Part shown: positions 1-6,325 of the stretch, one piece after another
Numbering within the stretch: the first letter of the stretch is position 1
Layout of the letters: each line of letters starts with the position of its first letter
From: Longimicrobium sp.
Lineage (GTDB): Bacteria > Gemmatimonadota > Gemmatimonadetes > Longimicrobiales > Longimicrobiaceae
Length of the DNA stretch: 10,758 nt
Assembly: GCA_030446945.1 (NCBI GenBank)
Contig: JAUJMI010000085.1
Span: forward strand, 1-10,758
Reading direction: 5' to 3'
Made by a program: the position numbers and the translations under genes
The notes under the pieces: generated by a model
The model's database searches: none
What the model was told of the DNA's origin: nothing
Seen by the model: only the letters and a program-made list of their open reading frames with translations

Positions 1-623
1 GGGATGGTCTCCTGCGTGTGCCACCCCTCGGCCACGAAGAAGGGGACGAGCACCACGTCGCGCCCGCCCATCTCCTCCAGCACCTCGCCGACCTCGGGCG
101 CCTGGTCGAGGAACCCCGTCTTTACCTCGCCGAAGGCGCCGGCCGCCTCCGCTTCGCGGGTGACGCGGTAGATGACCTCCGCGGAGTTGCTGTTCCGCTC
201 CGTGCCGTGGCCGATGATGATGAGCCCCGCCCGCCGCGCCTCCCCGTCGTCCATCCCGGCGCTCTCCTCCGCGCGGCGCAGGATCATGGCCGACATCGAC
301 GGGTGCGTCCCCACCGGCCCGCAGTAGCGGATCGTCTTCCCCAGCTTCCGCGTGAGCGAGGGGGCCGGGCCGTCCAGCCCCAGCTCGCGCGGGATCACCT
401 CCTCGGTGAAGTACCCTTCGGAGATGAAGAGGGGGACCACGTACACGTCCTCCGACTCGACGAGGTCGAACACCTCGCGCATGGACGGTTCTTCCTTCCA
501 GAAGCACTCGCGCACCTCGTCGAAGGCGCCGGTGCGCCGGATGGCCTCCGCGTGGCGGTAGACCGGCGCGCTGGACTCCGCGTTGAGGTGCGACCCGTGC
601 CCGATGATGATCAGCGCTTGCAA
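1..623 (-). CDS. cbiX: Two-domain CbiX/SirB-type sirohydrochlorin chelatase (3' end outside window)
   Basis: The reverse strand reads as an open frame from 623 off the left edge, giving 207 visible residues. It has two tandem half-domains. The first opens with LIIIGHGSHLN (His9) and includes WKEEPSMREV and VYVVPLFISEGYFTEEVIP. The second opens with LIIIGHGTERNSNS (His139) and ends at the edge with VLVPFFVAEGWHTQE (His202). The GHGS/GHGT openings are the CbiX/SirB/CbiK chelatase signature. Family members insert Co2+ (or Fe2+ or Ni2+) into sirohydrochlorin or related tetrapyrroles for cobalamin, siroheme or F430 synthesis in the cytoplasm. The start is taken as TTG at 621-623, because GGGGAG lies 5 bases upstream. 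A GTG at 651-653 would add ten residues but has no ribosome binding site. No other tetrapyrrole gene is in view. The family is clear, but the exact substrate and metal are not. Confidence 0.88.
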   Translation of the reverse strand, partial: MQALIIIGHGSHLNAESSAPVYRHAEAIRRTGAFDEVRECFWKEEPSMREVFDLVESEDVYVVPLFISEGYFTEEVIPRELGLDGPAPSLTRKLGKTIRYCGPVGTHPSMSAMILRRAEESAGMDDGEARRAGLIIIGHGTERNSNSAEVIYRVTREAEAAGAFGEVKTGFLDQAPEVGEVLEEMGGRDVVLVPFFVAEGWHTQETI

Positions 624-645
624 GCCTGCTCCCCTGGTGTCCTTA

Positions 646-661
646 CCGGGCACGCGCCCGG
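646..661. other. Small hairpin in the leader of the chelatase gene
   Basis: Perfect 6-bp inverted repeat CCGGGC-ACGC-GCCCGG, 23 bases upstream of the TTG start and just before its GGGGAG site. It could shape the 5' leader of the chelatase mRNA. Short GC palindromes like this also arise by chance at such base composition. No riboswitch fold (for example cobalamin) was recognised here. Confidence 0.3.
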
Positions 662-772
662 CGAGCGCGCAACATGAGGGCGCCGTGTGGCGGAGGCAAG
701 TCCGCGCAGGAACGTCGATTGCGAAGCGCTGCGATACTCTCTTGGACGCAGACCCCTCAGGATCTTGCACAG

Positions 773-1219
773 CTACGACCCCAGCGACTGCTTCACCAGC
801 AGGTCGTGCGTCGCGCGCTGCGCCGGGGAGAGCTTGAGCGGCAGGCCGACGACGATGGCCGGCTGCGAGGGCGCGTCGGGGAGGTGGAGGACCAGGTGGT
901 CGGCGGGGACAGGGCGCGCGTACTGGGCCGCGCGGCCGGTGGGGTCGATCTGAACGGTGCGCCCCTTCGCGGCCAGCGAGGCGAGGACGCGCCCGTACTC
1001 CAGCCACTCCGCTCGCGGATCCGAATCCTCCGCGGCGACGGCGGGGATCAGCCGGTCCTCGAAGTAGGCGCGCGCCCGGCGAAAGGCCTCCGGATTCTCG
1101 TCCCTGAGCGCCACCATCTGCTTGCGGTAGAACTCGCGCGGGTCGCGGGCGCCGGCCTGCTGCAAGGCGCTCTCGAAGCGGGCATCTGCGCGGGCGCGGA
1201 CATCTTCGGGTGCGGGCAT
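773..1219 (-). CDS. Unrecognised 148-aa soluble protein
   Basis: The frame runs from ATG at 1217-1219 to TAG at 773-775. The first ~55 residues are strongly charged and look helical (for example VRARADARFESALQQAG and FRRARAYFEDRLIP). A second half has alternating hydrophobic strands (GRTVQIDPTGRA, HLVLHLPD, AIVVGLPLKLSPAQRATHDLLV). There is no signal peptide, membrane segment or recognisable catalytic motif. Codon third positions are GC-rich as in neighbouring genes, and the protein has natural amphipathic patterning, which argues that it is real. The open frame continues upstream to 2134, but that part lies antisense to the phosphoribosyltransferase. There is no clear Shine-Dalgarno before the ATG. 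It lies 149 bp upstream of, and on the same strand as, the chelatase, so co-transcription is possible. Function is unknown. Confidence 0.68.
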   Translation of the reverse strand: MPAPEDVRARADARFESALQQAGARDPREFYRKQMVALRDENPEAFRRARAYFEDRLIPAVAAEDSDPRAEWLEYGRVLASLAAKGRTVQIDPTGRAAQYARPVPADHLVLHLPDAPSQPAIVVGLPLKLSPAQRATHDLLVKQSLGS

Positions 1220-1474
1220 GGCGGCTCGGTGGCGGTGGACGGGGGCCGGGAAGCTACCCCGCCACCGGCCCGCGCGCCACAGTGCGCCGCGCGCATCTCC
1301 ACAACCGTCGGCGCCAGCAGGGCACAACCCAAGGAAGTATGCGTCGGCGGCACCCTGCGTCGCGGAGCTTCGGACCGGTGCGATCCGTGGGTCCGAAGGC
1401 GCGCGCCTTTTGTGCGGGGAACGAAACTTGTAGCGCGATCGCGCCCTCGATCGCACACCTTCGCAGGAGGTCGC

Positions 1475-2029
1475 ATGGTTCAGCCGATTCCGTTCCCCCG
1501 CAGCGGCGACGACAGCGGCGGTGGCGCGTCGGACACGCTGGAGCTCTCGTGGGAGCTGTTCGGCGAGCTCTGCCGCGCGCTGGCCATCCGCGTGGCGCAC
1601 GAGTACGACCCGGACCTGGTGATCGGCATCGCCACGGCCGGCGTGATCCCCGCCGCCACGGTCGCCGGGATCCTGCAGGTGGAGTTCGAGTCGATGAAGA
1701 TCTCGCGGAGAGACGGGAGCGCGGTGGCCCGTCCCGCCCCGGCGGTCCTGACCTCCGCGCCCCCGCGCGCGCGTGGACGGCGGGTGCTGATCGTGGACGA
1801 GCTCACCTCCAGCGGCGACACGCTGCGGCTGGCGCTCGCCGCCGTGCGGGAGGTGGGCGCGGCCGAGGTGCGCACAGCCACCTCCTTCGTGCGCCCCGGC
1901 GGCTACCGTCCCGACTTCTTTGCCCTGGAGACACCCGCGCTCATCGTCTTCCCCTGGGACCGCCAGGTGATCGAGCGCGGCGAGCTGGTGACCCCGCCCA
2001 TCTACACGGGGCCGATCCTCCACGCCTGA
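1475..2029 (+). CDS. Phosphoribosyltransferase (PRTase type I fold), substrate unknown
   Basis: A 184-aa cytoplasmic protein. The PRPP-binding loop is textbook: VLIVDELTSSGDT at residues 104-116 (two hydrophobics, acidic pair D-E, then S-S-G-D-T for the 5'-phosphate). Upstream is the PPi-loop region DLVIGIATAGVIPAA (residues 47-61). The C-terminus, with FVRPGGYRPDFFALETPALIVFPWDRQV, resembles xanthine/hypoxanthine-type PRTases (COG2236-like), in which an aromatic-rich tail packs over the base. The family transfers phosphoribose from PRPP to a base. Residues 1-20 are a glycine/serine/aspartate-rich, probably disordered leader. AGGAGG lies at 1465-1470, four bases before the ATG, which fixes the start. 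It appears monocistronic: hairpins follow the stop directly, and rho comes head-on. Purine salvage is inferred; a regulatory or other PRTase cannot be excluded. Confidence 0.87.
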   Translation: MVQPIPFPRSGDDSGGGASDTLELSWELFGELCRALAIRVAHEYDPDLVIGIATAGVIPAATVAGILQVEFESMKISRRDGSAVARPAPAVLTSAPPRARGRRVLIVDELTSSGDTLRLALAAVREVGAAEVRTATSFVRPGGYRPDFFALETPALIVFPWDRQVIERGELVTPPIYTGPILHA

Positions 2030-2035
2030 TTCCGT

Positions 2036-2053
2036 GGGACCGCCGCCGGTCCC
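2036..2053. terminator. Hairpin just after the phosphoribosyltransferase stop
   Basis: Perfect 6-bp stem GGGACC-gccgcc-GGTCCC starting 7 bases after the TGA at 2027-2029. There is no U-tract, so as an intrinsic terminator it is weak; it may protect the 3' end or assist the larger hairpin at 2085-2116. Confidence 0.4.
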
Positions 2054-2084
2054 GCGGCCAGCGTCCGCAACCGCAGCGTAAGCA

Positions 2085-2116
2085 GAGGGCCGGCCTCCCT
2101 GGGGAGACCGGCCCTC
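2085..2116. terminator. Bidirectional terminator-like hairpin between convergent genes
   Basis: Perfect 9-bp arms GAGGGCCGG and CCGGCCCTC (2085-2093 and 2108-2116), with an inner CTCC/GGAG stem beyond one C-A mismatch and a CTGG tetraloop. It lies between the convergent stops at 2029 and 2145, the expected place for a shared terminator. On the + strand it is followed by the modestly T/C-rich GCCGCTTCT; no true poly-T follows on either side. That is common in high-GC genomes. Confidence 0.6.
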
Positions 2117-2142
2117 GCCGCTTCTACCATGCACTTCCTGCC

Positions 2143-3393
2143 TCAGCCGCGCGCCATCGAGTCCAGGAAGTCCTTGTTGGCCTTGGTCTTCTTCATCCGC
2201 GAGAGGAGGAAGTCGATCGACTCGGCCGGGGCCATGTCCGCGAGGAAGTTGCGCAGCAGGTAGACGCGCGTGAGCTCCAGCTCGTTGAGGAGGAGGTCTT
2301 CGCGGCGCGTGCCGGAGCGGTTGATGTCGATCGCCGGAAAGATGCGCTTGTCCGCGATGTGGCGGTCGAGCACCAGCTCCATGTTGCCGGTCCCCTTGAA
2401 CTCCTCGAAGATCACCTCGTCCATCCGGCTCCCCGTCTCCACCAGCGCCGTGGCGACGATGGTGAGCGAGCCGCCCTCCTCGATGTTCCGCGCCGCGCCG
2501 AAGAAGCGCTTCGGCTTGTGCAGCGCGTTGGCGTCCACACCGCCGGAGAGGATCTTGCCGGAGTGTGGCACCGTCACGTTGTAGGCGCGGGCCAGGCGGG
2601 TGATGGAGTCGAGCAGGATCACCACGTCGCGGCCGTGCTCCACCAGGCGCTTGGCCTTCTCCAGCACCATCTCCGCCACCTGCGTGTGCCGGTCGGCCGG
2701 CTCGTCGAAGGTGGACGAGATCACCTCGGCGCGGACGTTCTCCTGCATGTCCGTCACCTCCTCGGGCCGCTCGTCGATGAGCAGCACGATCAGGTGCACC
2801 TCGGGGTGGTTCTCGGTGATGGCGTTGGCCATCTTCTGCATCAGGATCGTCTTGCCGGCCTTGGGCGGCGCCACGATCAGCCCGCGCTGCCCCTTGCCCA
2901 GCGGCGCGATCAGGTCCATCACGCGCATCGACAGGTCGCCCGAGGGGGCTTCCAGCTTGACGCGCTGGTCCGGGTACCGCGGGCGCAGGTTGTCGAAGGC
3001 GATGCGGTGCTTAGCCTTGTCCGGCTCGTCGCCGTTGACGCGCTCCACCTTGAGGAGCGCCAGGTACCGCTCGCCCTCCTTGGGCGGGCGCACCTGCCCC
3101 AGCACGGTGTCGCCGGTGCGCAGGTCGAAGCGCTTGATCTGGCTGGGCGAGACGTAGATGTCGTCCGGCCCGTACAGGTAGTTCCAGTCCTGCGAGCGGA
3201 GGAAGCCGTACCCCTCGGGGAGCACCTCCAGCACGCCCTCGCCGCGCAGCACGACCTCGGAGTCCAGCAGGTTCTGCTCGATGCGGTAGATAAGGTCCTG
3301 CTTGCGGAGCCCCGAGTAGTTCGAGATGTTCAGGCCCTCGGCCATCTCGTGCAACTCCGCGATGCTCTTGGATTTTATGGTAGTGATGTCCAC
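2143..3393 (-). CDS. rho: Transcription termination factor Rho
   Basis: 416 aa, close to the length of E. coli Rho and without the long N-terminal insertion seen in actinobacterial Rho. Domains in order: N-terminal helical Rho_N (residues ~4-45), cold-shock-like RNA-binding domain (~48-118) with the GYGFLR RNP motif at 61-66, then a RecA-type ATPase. Walker A is APPKAGKT (175-182, Lys181). The acidic catalytic stretch is [12 protein letters not shown] (205-216), and Walker B is [16 protein letters not shown] (257-272). The Q-loop/R-loop region includes [14 protein letters not shown] and [11 protein letters not shown], and the arginine-finger segment is NRSGTRRE (358-365). Rho loads on unstructured C-rich RNA as a hexamer and terminates transcription. 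The start is GTG at 3391-3393, with GGAG six bases upstream. Its own leader (3394-3579 region) is where autoregulation would act, but no specific signal was identified. Confidence 0.98.
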   Translation of the reverse strand: MDITTIKSKSIAELHEMAEGLNISNYSGLRKQDLIYRIEQNLLDSEVVLRGEGVLEVLPEGYGFLRSQDWNYLYGPDDIYVSPSQIKRFDLRTGDTVLGQVRPPKEGERYLALLKVERVNGDEPDKAKHRIAFDNLRPRYPDQRVKLEAPSGDLSMRVMDLIAPLGKGQRGLIVAPPKAGKTILMQKMANAITENHPEVHLIVLLIDERPEEVTDMQENVRAEVISSTFDEPADRHTQVAEMVLEKAKRLVEHGRDVVILLDSITRLARAYNVTVPHSGKILSGGVDANALHKPKRFFGAARNIEEGGSLTIVATALVETGSRMDEVIFEEFKGTGNMELVLDRHIADKRIFPAIDINRSGTRREDLLLNELELTRVYLLRNFLADMAPAESIDFLLSRMKKTKANKDFLDSMARG

Positions 3394-3579
3394 GTGGGTC
3401 TCCGAATGCGTCAGCGCGTCCCGCGGCTCAGGGGGTGCGATCCCGCCCGATCCGCCGGATAGTCTTCTGAGGGGTCTGGAAGGGGAGCCAGGAAAGGGGC
3501 GGAGTGCGCCCGAGGCTTGCCTGATGGTCTATGGGGGACAGTGGCCCCAACCTAACGCCCGCTATTTCCACGGTCAAGT

Positions 3580-4707
3580 GTGCCGTATCCCGCTCTGACG
3601 GGGCTCTTCGCGGACGTCCGGGTGGTGCGGATCGGCGACCGCGAGGTCGTCTTCGGCCTGCTTCTACCCGGCGTGGGGCCAGACGATCCAGCGGTGCGCC
3701 GCATGCTGGCGGGGTGGCCCGGCTCCCACTGGGCCTCGCGCGCCGGCGACGCCTGGGAGATCGCGATGGAGGTCCGCACCCGCCCCCCACGGCGGGAGCG
3801 GTGGCTTCTGCACGCCTTCCTGCTGGTGGCGGCTCTGTTCAGCGCGACGATTTCCGGCGCGCTGATCGCCGGCCGCGACCCGCTGGGGCTGACGGAGCGG
3901 GCGGTGCTCGGCATGCCGGTCCCGGTGCCCACCGGTTTCTACGCCGCCGCGCTCCTCCCCGGATTCCTTTTTTCTCTCCCGTTGATGGGCGTGCTGCTCG
4001 GGCACGAACTGGGCCACTACGTCGCCGCCCGGCGCCACGGGCTGGACGCCTCTCCGCCGTACTTCATCCCCGCCCCCTTCATCATCAGCCTGATCGGTAC
4101 GCTGGGCGCCTTCATCCGCCTGCGCTCTCCCATGCTGCACCGCCGGATGCTGATGGACGTGGGCGCGGCGGGCCCGCTGGCGGGGCTCGTCCTCGCGCTG
4201 CCGGTGGCCGCCGTGGGGATCGCGCTGAGCCGCCCGGCCGCCATGCTGGCCCACCTGCCGGGCCGCAACCTCTTCGCGTTCCTCGGCGTGCCGCTGCAGC
4301 TGGGCGACTCGCTGCTGTGGATGGCCCTCCGCGCCGTCTTCGCCCCGGGCGCGGAGGTGCTGGTGCTGCATCCGATGGCGGTGGCGGGGTGGGTGGGGCT
4401 CTTCTTCACCGCGATGAACCTCCTCCCCGTTTCCCAGCTCGACGGCGGCCACATCGTCTACGCCCTCCTGGGCGCCAAACGGCAGCACGTCGTGGCGACG
4501 CTCTTCTTCGCCTCGCTGCTGGTGCAGGGGTGGTGGTGGCAGGGGTGGTGGTTCTGGGCCGTGCTGGTCCTCCTGATCGGCCGCGGCCGCCTGGCGCACC
4601 CGCCCGTCCTCGACCCGCGCCTCCCCCTCACCCGCAGCCAACGCGTCGCGGGCTGGGCGTGCGTCGCGTTCTTTGTGCTGGCGTTTGTACCGGTGCCGGT
4701 CTCGTAA
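3580..4707 (+). CDS. M50-family (site-2-type) membrane zinc metalloprotease, EGY-like
   Basis: A 375-aa polytopic membrane protein. A soluble N-terminal stretch of ~73 residues precedes about seven hydrophobic segments (~75-97, 119-141, 165-180, 195-216, 265-283, 303-333, 355-374). The zinc motif HELGH is at 142-146. The second metal-ligand motif is NLLPVSQLDGGH (280-291, Asp288 in LDG). Together these define M50/S2P intramembrane proteases, which cleave substrates within or near the bilayer, often releasing membrane-tethered regulators. The overall order resembles the EGY/COG0750-COG1994-like bacterial group without a PDZ domain. GTG 3580 is the only start after an in-frame TAA at 3553-3555, although no good Shine-Dalgarno precedes it. 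A duplicated tryptophan-rich stretch (QGWWW, QGWWF; 316-325) sits before the penultimate segment. It is divergent from rho and monocistronic; no sigma/anti-sigma substrate pair is adjacent. Confidence 0.9.
   Translation: MPYPALTGLFADVRVVRIGDREVVFGLLLPGVGPDDPAVRRMLAGWPGSHWASRAGDAWEIAMEVRTRPPRRERWLLHAFLLVAALFSATISGALIAGRDPLGLTERAVLGMPVPVPTGFYAAALLPGFLFSLPLMGVLLGHELGHYVAARRHGLDASPPYFIPAPFIISLIGTLGAFIRLRSPMLHRRMLMDVGAAGPLAGLVLALPVAAVGIALSRPAAMLAHLPGRNLFAFLGVPLQLGDSLLWMALRAVFAPGAEVLVLHPMAVAGWVGLFFTAMNLLPVSQLDGGHIVYALLGAKRQHVVATLFFASLLVQGWWWQGWWFWAVLVLLIGRGRLAHPPVLDPRLPLTRSQRVAGWACVAFFVLAFVPVPVS
4525..4554 (+). repeat. In-gene tandem 15-bp duplication encoding QGWWW/QGWWF
   Basis: CAGGGGTGGTGG occurs at 4525-4536 and again at 4540-4551, a 15-bp unit present twice in tandem and in frame (the last codon of the second unit is TTC rather than TGG). 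It encodes residues 316-325 of the membrane protease and makes an unusual cluster of Trp residues at a predicted membrane boundary. Confidence 0.75.
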
Positions 4708-4760
4708 GCAGCAGGCAAGAGGCCGGCGCAAACGGGCCATCCCCTCGGCACGCACAGTTG

Positions 4761-4823
4761 ATCCTTCGCTCTGCGCCGAATGACGGAGCAGGGGAGAGGA
4801 CGGCGCAGCGCTTCGCACAGGAT
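4761..4823. repeat. Imperfect dispersed palindrome (ATCCT...AGGAT type)
   Basis: The outer arms are ATCCT (4761-4765) and AGGAT (4819-4823). The inner arms are CTGCGCC (4771-4777) and GGCGCAG (4802-4808), a perfect 7-bp match. The arms also contain TTCGC-type words, and each is followed by ATGAC (4780-4784, 4822-4826). From memory, palindromes reading roughly ATCCTTCGC...AGGATGAC are scattered in several high-GC bacterial phyla. Only this copy is in the window. It could act as a 3' hairpin of the protease transcript. Confidence 0.55.
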
Positions 4824-4857
4824 GACAAAGTGGGGGGTGCTCCGTGTTTCCCTGCCT

Positions 4858-4930
4858 GCTGTCCCCTGTCCCTGTCCCCTGTCCCCTGTCCCTGTCCCTG
4901 TCCCCTGCCCCCTTCCCCCTGCCCCCGCTA
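4858..4930. repeat. Irregular CCCTGT/CCCCTGT tandem tract
   Basis: About seven units of the hexamer CCCTGT or heptamer CCCCTGT follow one another from ~4858 to ~4907, then decay into CCCCCTT and CCCCCTGCC words. One strand is almost pure C/T and the other G/A, with runs of three to five G on the minus strand. A shorter relative (CCCCTGTCCCTG) occurs at ~9917-9928, again just upstream of a TTCCCCA array. Confidence 0.8.
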
Positions 4931-4933
4931 CCG

Positions 4934-4953
4934 TTCCCCATTCCCCATTCCCC
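4934..4953. repeat. Short TTCCCCA heptamer array (2.9 copies)
   Basis: TTCCCCA, TTCCCCA, TTCCCC at 4934-4953, preceded by CCG. The same CCG plus three units recurs at 9928-9950, the start of the longer array there. Heptamer arrays of this kind resemble the short tandemly repeated repetitive (STRR) sequences described in filamentous cyanobacteria. Confidence 0.85.
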
Positions 4954-4958
4954 GATTC

Positions 4959-4988
4959 TTGACAAACCCTCACGCACCGGCGGAGATT
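4959..4988 (+). promoter_or_regulatory. Candidate sigma70-type promoter for the 113-aa protein gene
   Basis: A perfect TTGACA -35 element lies at 4959-4964, right after the TTCCCCA array. The best -10 at ordinary spacing is GAGATT (4983-4988, 18-bp spacer), a 3/6 match to TATAAT. Transcription would start near 4995. The resulting leader can fold GGTGCGG (4990-4996) with CCGCACC (5023-5029), leaving GGAG at 5032-5035 exposed just after the stem. The -35 match is strong and the -10 weak. Confidence 0.45.
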
Positions 4989-5043
4989 CGGTGCGGGGCC
5001 GGGCCCGACGCGGCCCGCCACGCCGCACCCCGGAGCCCCGCCG

Positions 5044-5385
5044 ATGGCACGTCACAACCGCGAAGGGGAAGGGGAGGACCAGCACGGCCGCCGCTACCGG
5101 ATCGGCTACCAGCCGGACTGGCTCCGCCAGATCAAGGTGACGTGCGGCCTGGAGAACGGCCGCCAATCCACCAAGACGCTCCTCCGCAACCCGGAGCGGC
5201 CGGCGCACCCCCCCGGGCCGCGCGTGCACACGCAGGTCGACTCGCCGGAGCTGGGGCTGAGCTTCGGGCTGACGCTGCACGACGAGCGCCGCGCGGTTCG
5301 CCGCATCATCGTGGAGACCGTGATCCCCGGCGAGCGCGGAGAGACCATCTCCTTCGTCGTCTCCACCGTCCCCGACGAAGATTAG
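5044..5385 (+). CDS. Unrecognised 113-aa protein
   Basis: ATG at 5044 is preceded by GGAG eight bases upstream; the stop is TAG at 5383-5385. The first ~20 residues are hydrophilic and probably disordered (RHNREGEGEDQHGRR). Next comes YRIGYQPDWLRQIKVTCGLENGRQSTKTLLRNP, then a segment rich in beta-strand pattern (RVHTQVDSPELGLSFGLTLHDERRAVRRIIVETVIPG, then TISFVVSTVPDED). There is no signal peptide or membrane helix, and only one Cys (residue 34). Codon third positions are GC-rich as in its neighbours. The gene has its own candidate promoter and lies 46 bp upstream of the histidine kinase gene on the same strand, so the two could be co-transcribed. I do not recognise the family and assign no function. 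Confidence 0.68.
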   Translation: MARHNREGEGEDQHGRRYRIGYQPDWLRQIKVTCGLENGRQSTKTLLRNPERPAHPPGPRVHTQVDSPELGLSFGLTLHDERRAVRRIIVETVIPGERGETISFVVSTVPDED

Positions 5386-5431
5386 CTTTCCTTTCCGGTG
5401 CTTTCTTGCGAAGTCCCACCACACCTTCTCC

Positions 5432-6313
5432 GTGAACGCTCCCATGATGGTGCTGCTGGCCCAGACCGCGCCGCTCCCCTGCCCGGACACGCGCATCATG
5501 TTCGGCGTGAGCGTGGTGGTGGTGGTGAGCGTGGTGGTGTTCACCGCGGCGGTCATCGTCACGCTGCTGCGGCGCAGCGACCGGCGGCGGGCGGAGGAGG
5601 AGAAGGTGGCCGCCATCGGCACCGCGACCGCGCGCATCCTGCACCAGATCAAGAACCCGTTGCAGACGGTGGTGCTCAACGCCGACATCCTGCAGGACGA
5701 GCGCATCGTGAGCGACGCCAGCGGCCGCCGCGAGGTGTGCGCGGCCATCGTCTCCGAGAGCCAGCGCCTGGTGAGCATGCTGGACGAGCTCTCGGTGTAC
5801 GCGAGCGGCGCGCGGCGCACCCTCAACCGCCAGCCGGTGTTCCTCCACGAGATCGTCGGCGAGCTCGCGCGGCAGCAGGAGCGCGACCCCGGCATGCGCG
5901 TGGACGCGGGCGCCCTGGGCGAGGCGGTGGTCCTCGCCGATCCGTACTACCTGCGCCAGGTCTTCGAGAACCTGGTGCGCAACGCCTGCGAGGCGATGCG
6001 AGACCAGGACGACCGCGGCCTCACCCTGCGCGTCGAGTCCGCGGGGGGCTCCGCCGAGGTGCGTGTGACGGACAACGGGCCGGGGATCGAGGCTGAGAAG
6101 CTGGACCAGATCTTTCAGCCGTTCGTCTCCACCAAGGGGAAGGGAATGGGGCTGGGGCTCGCCATCTGCCGCGAGATCGTGGAGGGGCACGGCGGACGGC
6201 TGGAGGTCGAGTCCACGCCGGGCGTCGGGTCTACATTCATCGTGCGGCTTCCGCTTTACGATGCCTCCGCGCTCGAGGCGGGGGCCGGGCGCGCGACCGA
6301 GGCCTGGGCGTAG
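5432..6313 (+). CDS. Membrane-anchored orphan sensor histidine kinase
   Basis: 293 aa. One transmembrane helix (~23-46, valine-rich) follows a short N-terminal segment, leaving essentially no extracytoplasmic sensor domain. A short linker (RRSDRRRAEEEK) leads to the dimerisation/phosphoacceptor domain with ILHQIKNPLQTVVLNADIL (His71). The HATPase_c domain has the N box FENLVRNACEAM (178-189), G1 box DNGPGIE (214-220), F box IFQPFVSTK (227-235) and G2 box KGMGLGLA (237-244). All kinase motifs are intact. The family autophosphorylates on His and passes phosphate to a response regulator, but none is adjacent; the nearest lone receiver is at 9264-9665. The start is uncertain: GTG 5432 gives the longest frame, ATG 5444 or 5447 are alternatives, and none has a good Shine-Dalgarno. 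Input may come through the helix or a partner protein. Confidence 0.92.
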   Translation: MNAPMMVLLAQTAPLPCPDTRIMFGVSVVVVVSVVVFTAAVIVTLLRRSDRRRAEEEKVAAIGTATARILHQIKNPLQTVVLNADILQDERIVSDASGRREVCAAIVSESQRLVSMLDELSVYASGARRTLNRQPVFLHEIVGELARQQERDPGMRVDAGALGEAVVLADPYYLRQVFENLVRNACEAMRDQDDRGLTLRVESAGGSAEVRVTDNGPGIEAEKLDQIFQPFVSTKGKGMGLGLAICREIVEGHGGRLEVESTPGVGSTFIVRLPLYDASALEAGAGRATEAWA

Positions 6314-6325
6314 GCCGGCATCTTA

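Larger units (their letters stand above)
4708..5043. other. 336-bp gap without a gene: repeats, then a promoter and structured leader
   Basis: Between the protease stop and the ATG at 5044 no convincing coding frame exists on either strand; open frames here consist of low-complexity Pro/Cys/Ser or Gly/Thr translations of the tandem repeats. The gap holds an imperfect palindrome (4761-4823), CCCTGT-type tracts (~4858-4913), a short TTCCCCA array (4934-4953), a TTGACA promoter (4959 onward) and a GC-rich foldable leader (4990-5029). Confidence 0.7.

Noticed and set aside
18..677. 219-aa + strand open frame at the left edge
   Set aside because: It is antisense to the CbiX gene, whose reverse-strand translation carries duplicated GHG signatures; the + frame has no recognisable motif.
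624..772. Cobalamin riboswitch upstream of the chelatase
   Set aside because: The leader is short and has no B12-box-like conserved sequence; only a 6-bp hairpin is visible.
1410..1436. Possible promoter (TTGTGC with TAGCGC) for the phosphoribosyltransferase
   Set aside because: The spacer is 15 bp and the -10 match is poor. Nothing better was seen in 1220-1474, so no promoter is called there.
773..2134. 453-aa extension of the 148-aa protein upstream of 1219
   Set aside because: The extra part lies antisense to the phosphoribosyltransferase, where motifs are convincing, and reads as compositionally biased sequence. The ATG at 1219 is the last reasonable start before the overlap.
1210..3462. 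750-aa open frame on the + strand across the phosphoribosyltransferase and rho
   Set aside because: It is antisense to rho and out of frame with the phosphoribosyltransferase. The translation is low-complexity Arg/Gly/His/Val, a typical high-GC shadow frame.
3394..3579. Promoters or a leader attenuator in the divergent rho/protease gap
   Set aside because: No -35/-10 pair at ordinary spacing was convincing on either strand, and no leader peptide or recognisable Rho-autoregulation signal could be identified by eye.
3664..5895. 743-aa open frame on the - strand opposite the protease, the 113-aa gene and the kinase
   Set aside because: The true protease and kinase have clear conserved motifs on the + strand. 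This frame is His/Arg/Glu-rich and includes translated tandem repeats.
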